A stretch of 64,000 bases of DNA from Dirofilaria immitis (lineage: Eukaryota; Nematoda; Chromadorea; Rhabditida; Onchocercidae): NCBI GenBank assembly GCA_024305405.1, contig JAKNDB010000109.1, forward strand, positions 186,001-250,000, given 5' to 3'. The notes under the pieces were generated by a model. That model was not told the DNA's origin, did no database searches, and worked only from the letters and a program-made list of their open reading frames with translations. This document shows positions 26,401-37,200 of the stretch, piece after piece; the first letter of the stretch is position 1; each line of letters starts with the position of its first letter. Made by a program: the position numbers and the translations under genes.

Positions 26401-29400
26401 TGATAGTAATAAGAATGATGAAAACGATGAGAGCGATAAGAGTGATGATAACGATGATCGTGATAAGAGTGATGATAACGATGATAACGATAAGAGTGAT
26501 GATAATAATTATAGTGTTGTTTATCAAAAATTGCCTATATTAGAACATATACACTTTATTTAAGCATATTTTTTAATATTAAATTTAAAAAAAAAAAAAA
26601 GCGATGATAAAAGATTGATTTAAAAAATTTCAGATTGATCAAGTTGTTACAAATCAAGTTATATTGATGCAAGCACGAACTTTGCTCACTTTAACTTTGG
26701 TTGCTTTTGCTGCAGCACTTCAATTGGTAAAATTATGCTTATTTTAATAAATTTTAAATTAAAAAAATTGGCCAAATTTTTTTCAAATTTAGCCAATTTT
26801 TTTTTTTCTATTGTTACAGATGATATTTGGTATCATATGCGTTTTTATGATGGCTGCCCATATTATTCGGCCGTTATTTCAAGTATCTTATTTATGTTTA
26901 ATGCTTCTGCTGTATTATGCTTTATAAGATATAGGCCAACACGAACATTTCTGGTAAGATTTTTCAAAAAAAAAAAAAAGAAGAAAAAATTAAAGTTGTA
27001 AAATTTTTGAAATAGTTAAAGAGAAGAAAAAAAAGGATTAAAATCCTTTATCAATTATCATATCAAATAATTAATTGATTAATTTGTAAAAAATAAATCA
27101 GCATAGAAATTAATTATTTAAAAATATTACTCATTTATTCGAATTTAAACATCTTTTGTTTTTTTCTTTTTTTTACAAATCAATCTATAAATTAAAAAAG
27201 AAAAATCAATGAATGATAAATACCTTTTATAGGATGATAAACAAATATTAATAATGATAATATACTAATTTCTTATCATTAAATAATATTTTAGATGCTT
27301 TGTATAATGTTTACTAGTATCAGTTTTATCATTGCTGTAACAATATTTATTTGGACAGCATATTTAATCTATGGTGAAGATAAGCAAATACGAGGTCAAG
27401 GATGGTCATTTTATGAGGTTATTTATTATTTTAACTTAACTAAAATTAAATTATCAAAATTAATTTCGTTAGTTTGAAATTTGATCTAAAAAAAAAAGAA
27501 AAAAGAAAAAACAACTACAAAATCCAAAATGGATATTGATAAAAATTTTATGATTATTTTTTTAAGGAAAATTTCCTAGAACTTAATCGAATTGTTTCCA
27601 ATACACGAGTAGCTATGTATAGTTTGCATATGGTACTTTCTCCTATACAAGGTAACATCAATTTAATTTCATAATTTAATTTAAAATGAAAAAAAAAAAG
27701 AAGAAAAATTTATCCTCCAAAATTTGTCACTAAAAAATTGTATCAATAATAAAAGATATGCAGAATAGATTAGATAATTTAGTATTGAGTATTATTATTC
27801 ATGCAAGTTTCAATTAAATTTACAAATTTCAAGAAAAAAAAATTACATTCATAAATTCCAGAAAACTTTATAGAACAATAAAAAAAAAAAAAAAAAACGA
27901 TGAAAAGATATTGATAAAATGATAAAAGTTTGCAAGAAAGTGCGAAATGCAATAAAAACATCAATAAAATTTGGCATAAAAATTTTATAATTTGATATTT
28001 TATTTTAGCTTTTTTTTCTTTGTTTTTTCTTTTGATTTTTTATTAAATGATAAAAAAAAAAAAAAAAGAAGAAAAATCTTAATCAAATATATTTGCAGCA
28101 TTATGTTGTGCTGGAATTTTAAGCATACTATTCAAGAATTTACGACATATTCAAATTGATCGAATAACACGCGGCTATTTTTTACACAACCTCTTATTGG
28201 ACAACAGGTTGATTTTTAGTTGAAGATTTTCGTTTTTCGTTTTTTTTTCTTTTTTTTTTCAAAATATCAAAATTTAAATTTCATTCAGAAAAAATTATTA
28301 GCATACTGTAAAAAAAAATTGATAATTAAAAGTATTAATATTTGATAAAAATTTTCAGACAGTTCTTGTTCCAATTGAATTGAAACAAGTAGAAACATTT
28401 GATGAAAGTGAAATCGAAAATGCATCTGTTGGCGTACAAACAAGTGGTGGTAATCAAAGTAACAAGGATAGTTTTTGAAGAAATTACAAAAACAAAAAAC
28501 AAAAAAATCGATTGATAAATATTTTTTGTCTGATAATTTCTTTTTTTTTTTTCTCCACAAATCTTTTGATATTGTAAAAGAATGAATGAAAGAAAAAAAA
28601 ATCTTTGAAAATAAACAAATAAGTATATTTGATTTGATTATATCGACAAAAAAAAAAAAAACTAAATAAAACTAAAAAAATAAAACAATGATAGCAAGAA
28701 ATGATATATAATTTTTATCAATCAAATCACTTACCTCATCTTCGTTGATTATTTTCCTAAATGCAGTACTTCGTGATAATAATGTTACACGAATTTTATC
28801 CAATAATGGTCCATCTTGTCGAATCATCAAACGATGAAGAATATGTCGAGAAAATGCATGAATAAGACCACTTCCTTCACAGCCATCAATCAAAAATACT
28901 TTTTGTTTTTTTAAAATCATTTTAAAAATCAAAATTTACATTTCTGTTCTTCCAAAAGAATTTTCTTATACCTACATAAATTACGAAAACGTCAATAATA
29001 ATGATCAATTATCGATTGATAAAGAATAATGTAATGAAAATAAGAAATCAGTTATCAAGTGATAAATAACAGAGCAAAAAAAAAAAAAATCGAGATTTGT
29101 TTGATTCATATTATACTGCTGCTTTTTTTCTTTTTTATTTTAAAACAGTAAATTAAATCGTAAAAAAAAAAATGGAACAAGCTTAAATAAAGTTTGTATA
29201 CATTCGTTGCAACAATCAATTGATAAATAAATGATTTGAAAATTTTGATCAATTAATTTAATCAATGAAATACTGCTATCATTCATTAAAAATAGCAAGC
29301 CTTATTTCAAAAATATATGGGACGAAAGAAATGTTTAATTTATAATTACGAATATTCGAGAAAAATTTTTTAATTCATTACTGCTATTATCATAAGCTAT

Positions 29401-32388
29401 TTGCTTTATAAAAAAAAGTAGAAAATTTTTCCCTTTTTCTTTTCTATCATTTAATTTTATCATTTAAATTATAAAAATATTCTCGTATCAGATCAACAGA
29501 TACAATCATTTTAAGATCAAACGAATTATCATTTTCATCTATTTACATTATTTAACAGGGTAAAAAAATAAATAAATAAATGATCTTCGAGCATTTTTTG
29601 TTTATAAATTTTTGCAAAAAAAAAAGCCTAAAAAATTTGAACTTACTAATGGCATATTATAATAGAGACCAAGACGTTGTCGAGCAAGCATTGAAAATAT
29701 AGCATTTCGAAAACAGACCATTTTTCCATCCAGATCAATCAATTCATAAGGTTTATTTAATGTAAAGCATGCCATGTAGCTCCAAATAAAGGATCTACGA
29801 AACCATCAGACCACTAAATAATATTTTGTAAAAGAAATTATAATAATAAAACTATTATTTTGTTAGATTTTTTAAACTTACATTAGATCAATGATAATCT
29901 TAGATATTGATTGATTATGAATCAAATAGACTAATTTTTAATTTCACATATTAAAAACAATAGCGAATAATTAATTTTTAATTTTTTTTTTTTTTCATTT
30001 AACTGATAAAACAAACTAACTAACCGTATCCCACCATAGAATATCAATATCCATATCAATTGAACCATTAATATGTTGGCTTGCATATAAATTGACAAAA
30101 TCACAAAAATGATGATACATACTTACTGATGCATCTAATTTGATTAATACTATTGGTTTGTCGAAAATTACATCACAACGATATTCCGAAATTTGAAAAT
30201 TTGAATACGATGTAAAATGCTCTAATTCATGAGCCCTAGATATATATTTAATATCAATTATAATATGCTTAAGATATGATTAAAAATAGAAAATAGTTTT
30301 AAAAAAGATCACAAAATTTTAATTCGAGAAATTTGATAAGTCAAAAGTTTGATTTTAGTTTCTCGAAAGTAAATTTTAATCAATGTTAAGTCTAATATTA
30401 TTAGAAGTATCATTTTTTAAAATGTATTTTTCATAATTTATGCAAATAAATAACTTACCAACTTTGCAAATAACTTTTCTCATCCATCCGACTCTTTAAC
30501 AATTTTTCATCAAACACTACATCACAATTTCCACCAACTTCTCCTTCTCGAATTACATCATCACGATATCTTAAATTCAAACATTTTTCTTTCTTCTTTT
30601 TTTTTTTTTAATTTATAGCAAATGAAAGTTTTGCGAGCGAGTTGCAAAATTTTAAATAAAATTTAAAATGTTTAGTAAATAAATCAAAAATTGAGGAAAA
30701 ATTCGAAATTCAAATTAAAATAACTAAAGAAAATAATAATCAAATTCAAAAGTTTAGTTCACCTCTTTGAAGTTTTCGAATTTAAATTTTTGAAATTAAA
30801 GAAAATATTTCTTGCACGACAAAATCTCAAATGATTGGAACATTCCAAAAACTACCATCCTATAAAATAAATAATACACTTCAAATTCCTTGAAATAAAT
30901 GAAGAAAATTTTAATTTTCAAAAAAAAAAAAAAAAAGGGAAAATTGAATTTCTCCTAAAAATAACTATAAATATGATAAATCAAATAAAAAAAAACTAAT
31001 TATATAACGATTAACGCACAGTATGATTTGAAATACAGATTGGCTCGAGAGTGTGTAAAATTTCCAATAGTTTCGGAAAATCACCTTGTTTTTGAAAAAT
31101 TTCTAATTGTGATTCGGTACTACTCAAATGCCTAAAAAAATTAGCATTTATAATTTATTAAATTTAATATATAATATTGATTCTTTCTTAGATTTCTCAT
31201 TGTACTGAATAATTTCCTAATTAATTTTAGATATTAAATTTAATTTTAAATTTAATAACGGAAAAAAATTTTACATTGCTTATTTTCTATTCAATAATAA
31301 TTTTTGCTAATAATTTTAATTCGGTTATTTCAGATCTATCACATGTGATGAAAATAAAAATAATATTTATTTTTTATTAATTTATAATAAAAATTTTTAT
31401 TCTTACAATATTTATTTCAAAATAAGATTGATTGAAAATAAGAAATACAATACTAAAATTTGATATCAAAACATAACTTATTATCCATAAAATAAAATAA
31501 TAAATAGAATTAAAAACAAAATAAAAAATCTATTTGCAAATATATCTAAAATGTTAATTTATATAATTTAAAAAAACTAACCAACTATTTGGCTTTGTAC
31601 ATTTTGCTTTTTTCGCCGAATAACTATTTAATGGATCACAATTTGACTCATAACCCCAACAATGCTTATTATTTATCATATACTAAAATTGTATCACTAC
31701 ATCATATATATAGATATTTTTATTTTTTTAAATGATAATTATTAATTTAAAAAGAAAAAAGAAATATAAAAAGAAAATTGAAACTTAACGGTTAGTAATT
31801 GTTAATTTCATTAATGAAATGAATTTACGTGATCAAATCTTATGTTAACGTCATATTACGTAAAAATTATATCAAATCATATAGCAATCGTAGAATTTTA
31901 AATAAATTATATTTGAAATATTATAATTAAAATTTAAGCCAAAATTAAGTTAAAATGTTAGGATTCAAATTTTCATTTAGCAAATAATTTTCCTCGCATT
32001 ATACTAATCAAAAACTTTAATATTCTCTTTCTATATATCTATTTACAAAAATTTAATTATACAATATTTCAATAAATCAATTTTGTTCAAATCAATAAGT
32101 TATTTCAATAAATCGATTTTTGTTCAGTTCGATGAGCATTTTAATAAGATTGATTTAAATTAGTTTAATAATTATTAGGATTTAAAAAGAAACAACAATA
32201 AACAAAATGACCTTTAAGCGGCAAGTTTCATTTTTCAAGCATAAATTGTGAATCCTATAATCTCGATTTATCCAATATTGGATATGATCTTTTGGTAAAT
32301 TTAAATTATCGATAAAATCGGATCCTTTTATTGTTAACGGAAAAAATAGCAACAATATCGGAAGCATAATTTTACATATACATTTCAT
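19509..32388 (-). CDS. EOGT: EGF-domain-specific O-GlcNAc transferase (EOGT, GT61)
   Basis: Twelve exons (gene order): 32388-32212, 31682-31582, 31131-31020, 30859-30763, 30569-30459, 30235-30025, 29813-29647, 28898-28735, 21800-21742, 21378-21259, 20226-20037, 19592-19509; about 531 residues, close to vertebrate EOGT. EOGT transfers O-GlcNAc to EGF repeats in the ER lumen. Visible: a signal peptide (residues 1-22, [14 protein letters not shown]), [30 protein letters not shown] near 245, [34 protein letters not shown] near 420, [11 protein letters not shown] near 450, and a C-terminus RYNEEL where vertebrates have an ER-retention signal of the KDEL type. Phases agree throughout, except that exons 30763-30859, 29647-29813 and 28735-28898 are each one base short, in A-runs at 30847-30851, 29764-29766 and 28892-28896. 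The ATG follows a TTTTCAG acceptor by three bases. The 6.9-kb intron 8 contains another gene on the opposite strand. Confidence 0.95.
20345..20402. repeat. (ATA)n microsatellite in an EOGT intron
   Basis: About 19 AAT/ATA units, in the intron between EOGT exons 21259-21378 and 20037-20226. They create a poly-Tyr frame on the minus strand with no coding support. Confidence 0.95.
20947..21176. repeat. 80-bp tandem repeat, about 2.9 copies, in an EOGT intron
   Basis: The unit contains AATACTATCATTATTATTTA-like sequence and AAAATCAATCGATAGAAATT; the second block starts at 20993 and again at 21073 (80-bp period). Copies are nearly identical in the middle and diverge at the outer ends. Confidence 0.9.
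23246..23435. repeat. (ATC)n / (ATG)n microsatellite
   Basis: A long ATC/ATG trinucleotide array, impure at its left end (CACCATCACC) and pure at its right. It lies in the large EOGT intron upstream of the nested gene. The open frames it gives on both strands (poly-Ser, poly-Met, poly-Asp) are artefacts. Confidence 0.96.
23535..23623. repeat. compound TA / GT microsatellite
   Basis: Alternating blocks of (TA)n and (TG)n. TG/CA alternation is a candidate for Z-form DNA. It lies between the ATC array and the nested gene. Confidence 0.9.
25294..28478 (+). CDS. four-transmembrane protein nested in an EOGT intron (MS4A-like layout), 5' end incomplete
   Basis: Exons recognised: 25294-25438, 25911-25996, 26634-26726, 26820-26953, 27295-27417, 27567-27651, 28099-28207, 28359-28478, with matching phases, for at least 298 residues. 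The N-terminal part ([20 protein letters not shown] onward) is hydrophilic. Four hydrophobic segments follow: [60 protein letters not shown]; and one near [17 protein letters not shown]. The tail is acidic ([20 protein letters not shown]) and ends KDSF. Exons 26820-26953 and 28099-28207 are each one base short, in T-runs at 26842-26846 and 28178-28183; one extra T restores frame and phase. The first exon has no ATG, so a start exon lies upstream; an ATG at 24924 behind a TTTACAG acceptor is the nearest candidate but its frame closes after ten codons. The family is uncertain: small tetraspan with a short first loop, no function assigned. Confidence 0.75.
26209..26515. repeat. GATGATAACGATAAGAGT-type minisatellite in an intron of the nested gene
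   Basis: An 18-bp unit with many variants (GATGATAGCGATAAGAGT, GATGAAAACGATGATAGT) repeats about 16 times. It keeps one frame open, encoding only Asp, Asn, Ser, Lys, Glu and a few others, running on to a stop at about 26561. There is no ATG in that frame and no clear acceptor or donor, so I treat it as intronic, between exons 25911-25996 and 26634-26726. Confidence 0.85.
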
Positions 32389-32390
32389 AG

Positions 32391-32398
32391 TCTGAAAA
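32391..32398 (-). promoter_or_regulatory. candidate spliced-leader trans-splice acceptor for EOGT
   Basis: The minus strand reads TATTTTCAG, ACT, then the predicted ATG at 32388. This is the same arrangement as in the GPCR (acceptor, three bases, ATG), consistent with SL addition directly before the start codon. Confidence 0.45.
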
Positions 32399-32549
32399 TA
32401 AAAGAAAAAATGAATTTACATTCCAATTTTTTTTCCTTCATTATTTCAACATATGCAAATTGTTGTTGTTTACTTTAATAATTTAATAATAATGATTGTA
32501 AATACAAATTAATTATAATGATTAATAAAACTTTATATGATTAATAAAA

Positions 32550-32750
32550 AAACTTTTAAAAAAATGTAAATAATCAATCCTGTGCCTAACAAAAATTCGA
32601 ATTATTATATATCAAATTCAAATAGCTAAATTTCTTGAAACCTAATCAAATTAACTTTTTAAAAAATGTAAATAATCAATCCCGCGTTTAATAAAAATTC
32701 GAATTATTATATATCAAATTCAAATACTTAAATTTCTTGAAATCCAAATT
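32550..32750. repeat. ~103-bp tandem duplication upstream of EOGT
   Basis: Two copies share AAATGTAAATAATCAATCC, AAAAATTCGAATTATTATAT and CAAATTCAAATA..TAAATTTC, the second starting near 32664. It lies directly upstream of the EOGT start, in its probable promoter. Confidence 0.88.
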
Positions 32751-34202
32751 AGTTAAATGATAATGATAATAATTACAAATTAATTAAATAACAATAATCA
32801 ATAAGCTATGAACAATTTCTGAATTTTAATTTAACAATTCGAATTTTGAATATTTAAATTTAACATAATAATTATGAAATAGTAATCGATTTAATAAAAA
32901 TTCGAATTGTTATATTGAATTACTGTAATCAAATTTCAATCAATTCTTAGCATATTTAAATTTCTCATATAAATAAAACAATACTAATTCAATGATTATA
33001 ATATTGTAAGGAATTGAAAAAAAATAATTGAAAATTTAATTTTATGAAATTAAACTTTTTCGTCTTTTTTCTCTGTCAACTTATTTTAGAACTTTTTTTT
33101 CTTTTTACTATACATATTAAATCTATTACTATCTTATCTATTCTCTTAAATTCTAATCAATAGTTTTATCAATCTTCTACATTCCTAAATGTTTCAATCC
33201 TCTCACTACTCACTACTCACTAATCATTGAACCAATTATATATTCTTCCTAAACTTTTGCAAATTCTTTTAATCTCTTATCGTACACTCTTCAAAAATCT
33301 TAGCAATCTCTTCCGTTTCTCAAATTTTAATGCTATACGATAAGCCTTCTCAACATATCACGCCTCATCTATCTCGGATCTCCTCTAATTCCCTAGTGTC
33401 TAGCAAAATTTATTCCCTCACTTCCTATTCCTGCAGCTAACCGGAAAAAAAGAGGGCAGAAGCGCATCCTCAGGATGTGAAGAGAGAAAACCTTTGCCCG
33501 CAGCGGCCGGAACCATGTTTTACCACAAGTGCGGGATTTCAATATTTCCGGATCCCGATTTCCGTATTTTCATCCTCTCATTATTTTTGGCAGATTCGAG
33601 TTTTTGTTATCAAAATTAGGGTTAGAAGTTGGATTAGATATAAGTTTAGTGAGAAAAGAATGGTTAATGAAATCCGGGAAACGAAGAGGTGGAATATGCA
33701 GAAGAATTTGCAGATTAAATTTGATAAATTAGAGGAACTAAAAATGATGTTAAATAATTCGGAAACATATGTATACGAAAGACATAGAGACCGTTGATTA
33801 TTGTGCTCGTAATATTTTTAATTTTTATTCATTCATTTATTAGTATTTGCAAAAAAAAAAAAAACTGAATTTATTTTAAATTCTACTTTTTCTTAGCTAA
33901 TTGAATTTGAGTTTTATGGTATTAATCCAGGAAATAATAATTTTCGATTTCAGATGTCAAGGATTTTTGATTCGAAATGTGTTTACTCTTCTACCGATTA
34001 TTACTGTGATTGTTCTTTGATTTTGTAACTTCAAGTAAATTTTATTTTTCTCTTGGAATTTCAATTTCAAATAAACACAAGAAAGAAGAAGAATATTGTG
34101 CTAATTAAGGTTTTAAATATAAAAGAATTTCAATTATCTGTTATTCTTTAGAAATATTCAATAATTCTATTCAAGATCAATGTGCTGCCTGGATTCATTG
34201 TA

Positions 34203-37200
34203 ATGTCGGAATGTGAAGGAACAAATACTCGTCTTGTGGATTACGTTGTCGTTATTGAATTCGATGAAACACAAATTCGTTAGTTTCATTATTAAAATAT
34301 AGTATATCATGTAAATGGTTCTACTAATCAGTAAAGATCAGATCTAAGTTGCAGTGTAAACTTAAAACTTCGAGTTTATTGCACTCCGTATGAAAATTCG
34401 ATCACGGCCATCTATTCGGAAAGGATTTTATTCGGTAAAAACGTTGTGGTGTTTCTTTTTTTATTTTTCTGCAGAATGTTGAAGAGGATAAAATTCCAGA
34501 TAGCCAAAAATGGTTATATTTAGGACATGGTATTAGTGTTGGTAATATTGTACAGCGCTTTCCAAAATATGATTGGTCAGATATATCGCTGTCACCAAGT
34601 CTTGAAGTGGTCTGTCATCAATTTTTATCCGAAAATCGTAGAATCATGTTGAATTCCATACACTTCTCGTTCTTTCAGATATTGTAAAAGAGACTTATTG
34701 ATAATATTACAAATATGTAAATTTAAGTTAATACTTGATGCACCTGAATTGTTAGCGCTGACTTTCCGTTCCATTTACTTCTCCTTATTTAATGTAATAT
34801 CCCTTCTATATTACTGTGATAATAAAATATCAATTTTAATCTTTTTAGTGAGAAGGAAAAAGGGAGGGAGAAAATGTAGAGAGAGTTTTTTATTATGCAG
34901 TTATTTCAGATTTTAAATTTAGTTTAATTAAAAATTGGAATTTGTAATCGCATTGAATTTCAGTTTTCTCAACCACAAGGCTGGGCGCTTTCGACGGAAA
35001 TGCGTCCTGCTTGCTTTTTGCAAACACACTAACGGATATTATGGGTGCTAGGCAGTATGCTTGCTGTCTGCAGGTTACATTTTTTTTTCTGTTTTTATTA
35101 CATTCATTTTTAGTCTGATTTTTTTATTCAAATATTCGTATATCCGAAATAACTAATTTTCTTGTATGACATTCACTTAACGGTTATAAAATTGATGTGC
35201 GTTGTTGGTAATTACTACGTACATTCATTAATAAGTTAGTAATTAAGAACTTATGATTTAGATAAAGGAAGGACAATTAGAAAATGCTGTTGATTATCAA
35301 AATAAGTATGGTTGTCAAGTTCAAAGTAGTCATTTTTGGAAAAATGTGTCAGTGCTAACTACAAATTATTACTTTATCCATCCGATTTATTAAGCTAGTG
35401 GTTGAACTGTTCTTACTGACCATTTAGCTCTACAAATTAAACATTTAATTTGTTTGGAATTTGTGCGATATATGCTTCTCAATGCCTGAATATTATCAAA
35501 ATGAACCATTGTTACTTTTATAGCACGAGTATATTAATCTAAACATGAAAAAATGATTTAGGTTTACGAACCTTGTGGAGATGGTATCGAAGAGGTAGAT
35601 GAAGCAAGATCTGATGAAGGACCAAATCTATTCAAACCGAAAGTTATAGTGATATTATCGCGTTTCCTTTTTCGATTTATTCAGAGTAACTTTCCCTTTT
35701 TTGATTTATTCAGAGTAACGCGTTCTTTTTCACCTTTTCTTAATTGAAAGAAATTGAATTCATAATATCCAAAATATTTTAAAAATTTACTTAGATAAAT
35801 TGTCATGAATAGTTTCCGAGATTTTGGAATTCAGTAATAGATTTTAGAATTGTTTAAATCGAATACTACTCGCTTTACTGGAAGAGGAAGATAAAGCCGA
35901 ATTGATGATTTCAACACTCCTATCTCAAGTTTATTTAACACCGGGTATGCCTGCGGTATCGTTCTGCTTAGGAAGTGATCGACTTTCTGTACGGGCTCCA
36001 AAGTCGCCAACCATACCTGTCACATCTGATAAAGTGGCGTTATTTTTGCAGCAGTTAGGTTCGTTTATTTCAGTTTGACAAAAATAACAAGGTTGCTGTA
36101 TGATTTAATTATGAAAAAAATTCTGAAAGAATGAAATGTTTACGGTTTAGTTTGTATATGTTTGTATGTACTTGTAATTTTGAATAGGAATAGTAATTTT
36201 CAATTTAGGAACAATTCATAATATTCTAACATTGCTTTGTGCTGTTTTGGCTGATTATAAGATATTGTTTCGATCCAGTTCGCTTTCTCTGCTTGCTGAT
36301 AGCTGCTATGCACTTCGTTCGCTTCTGTATCCTTTTGATTATCCGTGAGTTAATTTTATAAATATATCTTAACTCTGATAAAATCAAATTGGTAAAATTA
36401 TCTTTTGTTCTATTTAATTTGTGTGACTCCCGTAATATTTAAGTACTAAAATATAACGGCATTATTCTATTACTCAAGCAAATTCTCTGGAGAGAGTCGT
36501 TAGATTGTGGCTAATAGTCTTTCTGTCTGAATGACGTGCTTAGCTTAATTTTATTCTCCTTGTTTCCTCTTTTGCTTACTATTGTTTACCAAAACTTTCT
36601 ATTCTCTTTTGTTTGCTCTTTTGCTTACTATTATTTACCAAAACTTCCAATTATTTGGCATCATTTTGTTACATTTATTCTACGATTTCAGGCATACTTA
36701 TGTTCCTGTACTGCCTGAATTACTCATTGAATACCTAGAAAGCCCAACTCCATATATTATGGGTGTGCTAAACACTGTCCGTATACGGTATACTGATTTA
36801 GATGCAGTTGTAGTAGATCTAGATGTTGGTGCTGTTTATGTGCCGTCTTCAATTACAATACCTGTTATTCCTCAACCATTTCATCAACAACTCACTTCTT
36901 CATTACAAATGGTTCACATGTTTTTTTTTTGAAAATTAGTTTGAAACTTAAAAAAAGAAACTAAAATGACGTTTATGAACATTTACATTGGTACATATGA
37001 TCTATTATTATTATAGGTACTTTTTCCCGGCTTGGCTACAGCAGACTGTGCATGGAAAGTTGGGCAGCCACCATTTCCTGCTTATGAAGTACAGGTAGCT
37101 AATCTTTTTTCCATTTTAATCTGTATTGTCGTTTGTGTTCACTTGGACTAAGTGTGAATTTTAGGATAAAAGAATTCGAGCATGTTTTCTTCGTTTCTTT

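Larger units (their letters stand above)
32389..34202. promoter_or_regulatory. head-to-head intergenic region between EOGT and the SBF gene
   Basis: EOGT starts at 32388 on the minus strand and the first recognised SBF exon starts at 34203 on the plus strand. The interval changes from about 80% AT to mixed composition near 33050, with C/T-rich sequence at 33060-33420 and a local GC island at about 33430-33560 (including CCGCAGCGGCCGGAACC). An open frame at 33477-33797 overlaps the island but matches nothing I know, and could be untranslated leader. A shared or bidirectional promoter is a reasonable inference. Confidence 0.5.

Noticed and set aside
33477..33797. 106-codon plus-strand open frame upstream of SBF
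   Set aside because: It covers the GC island but shows no recognisable motif, and an overlapping frame is equally open. Kept only as part of the promoter region.
35262..35395. Apparent exon ([20 protein letters not shown]) between two DENN exons
   Set aside because: The flanking exons (ending YACCLQ and starting VYEPCGDG) join directly in phase and match the family. This piece would be an insertion with no clear donor.
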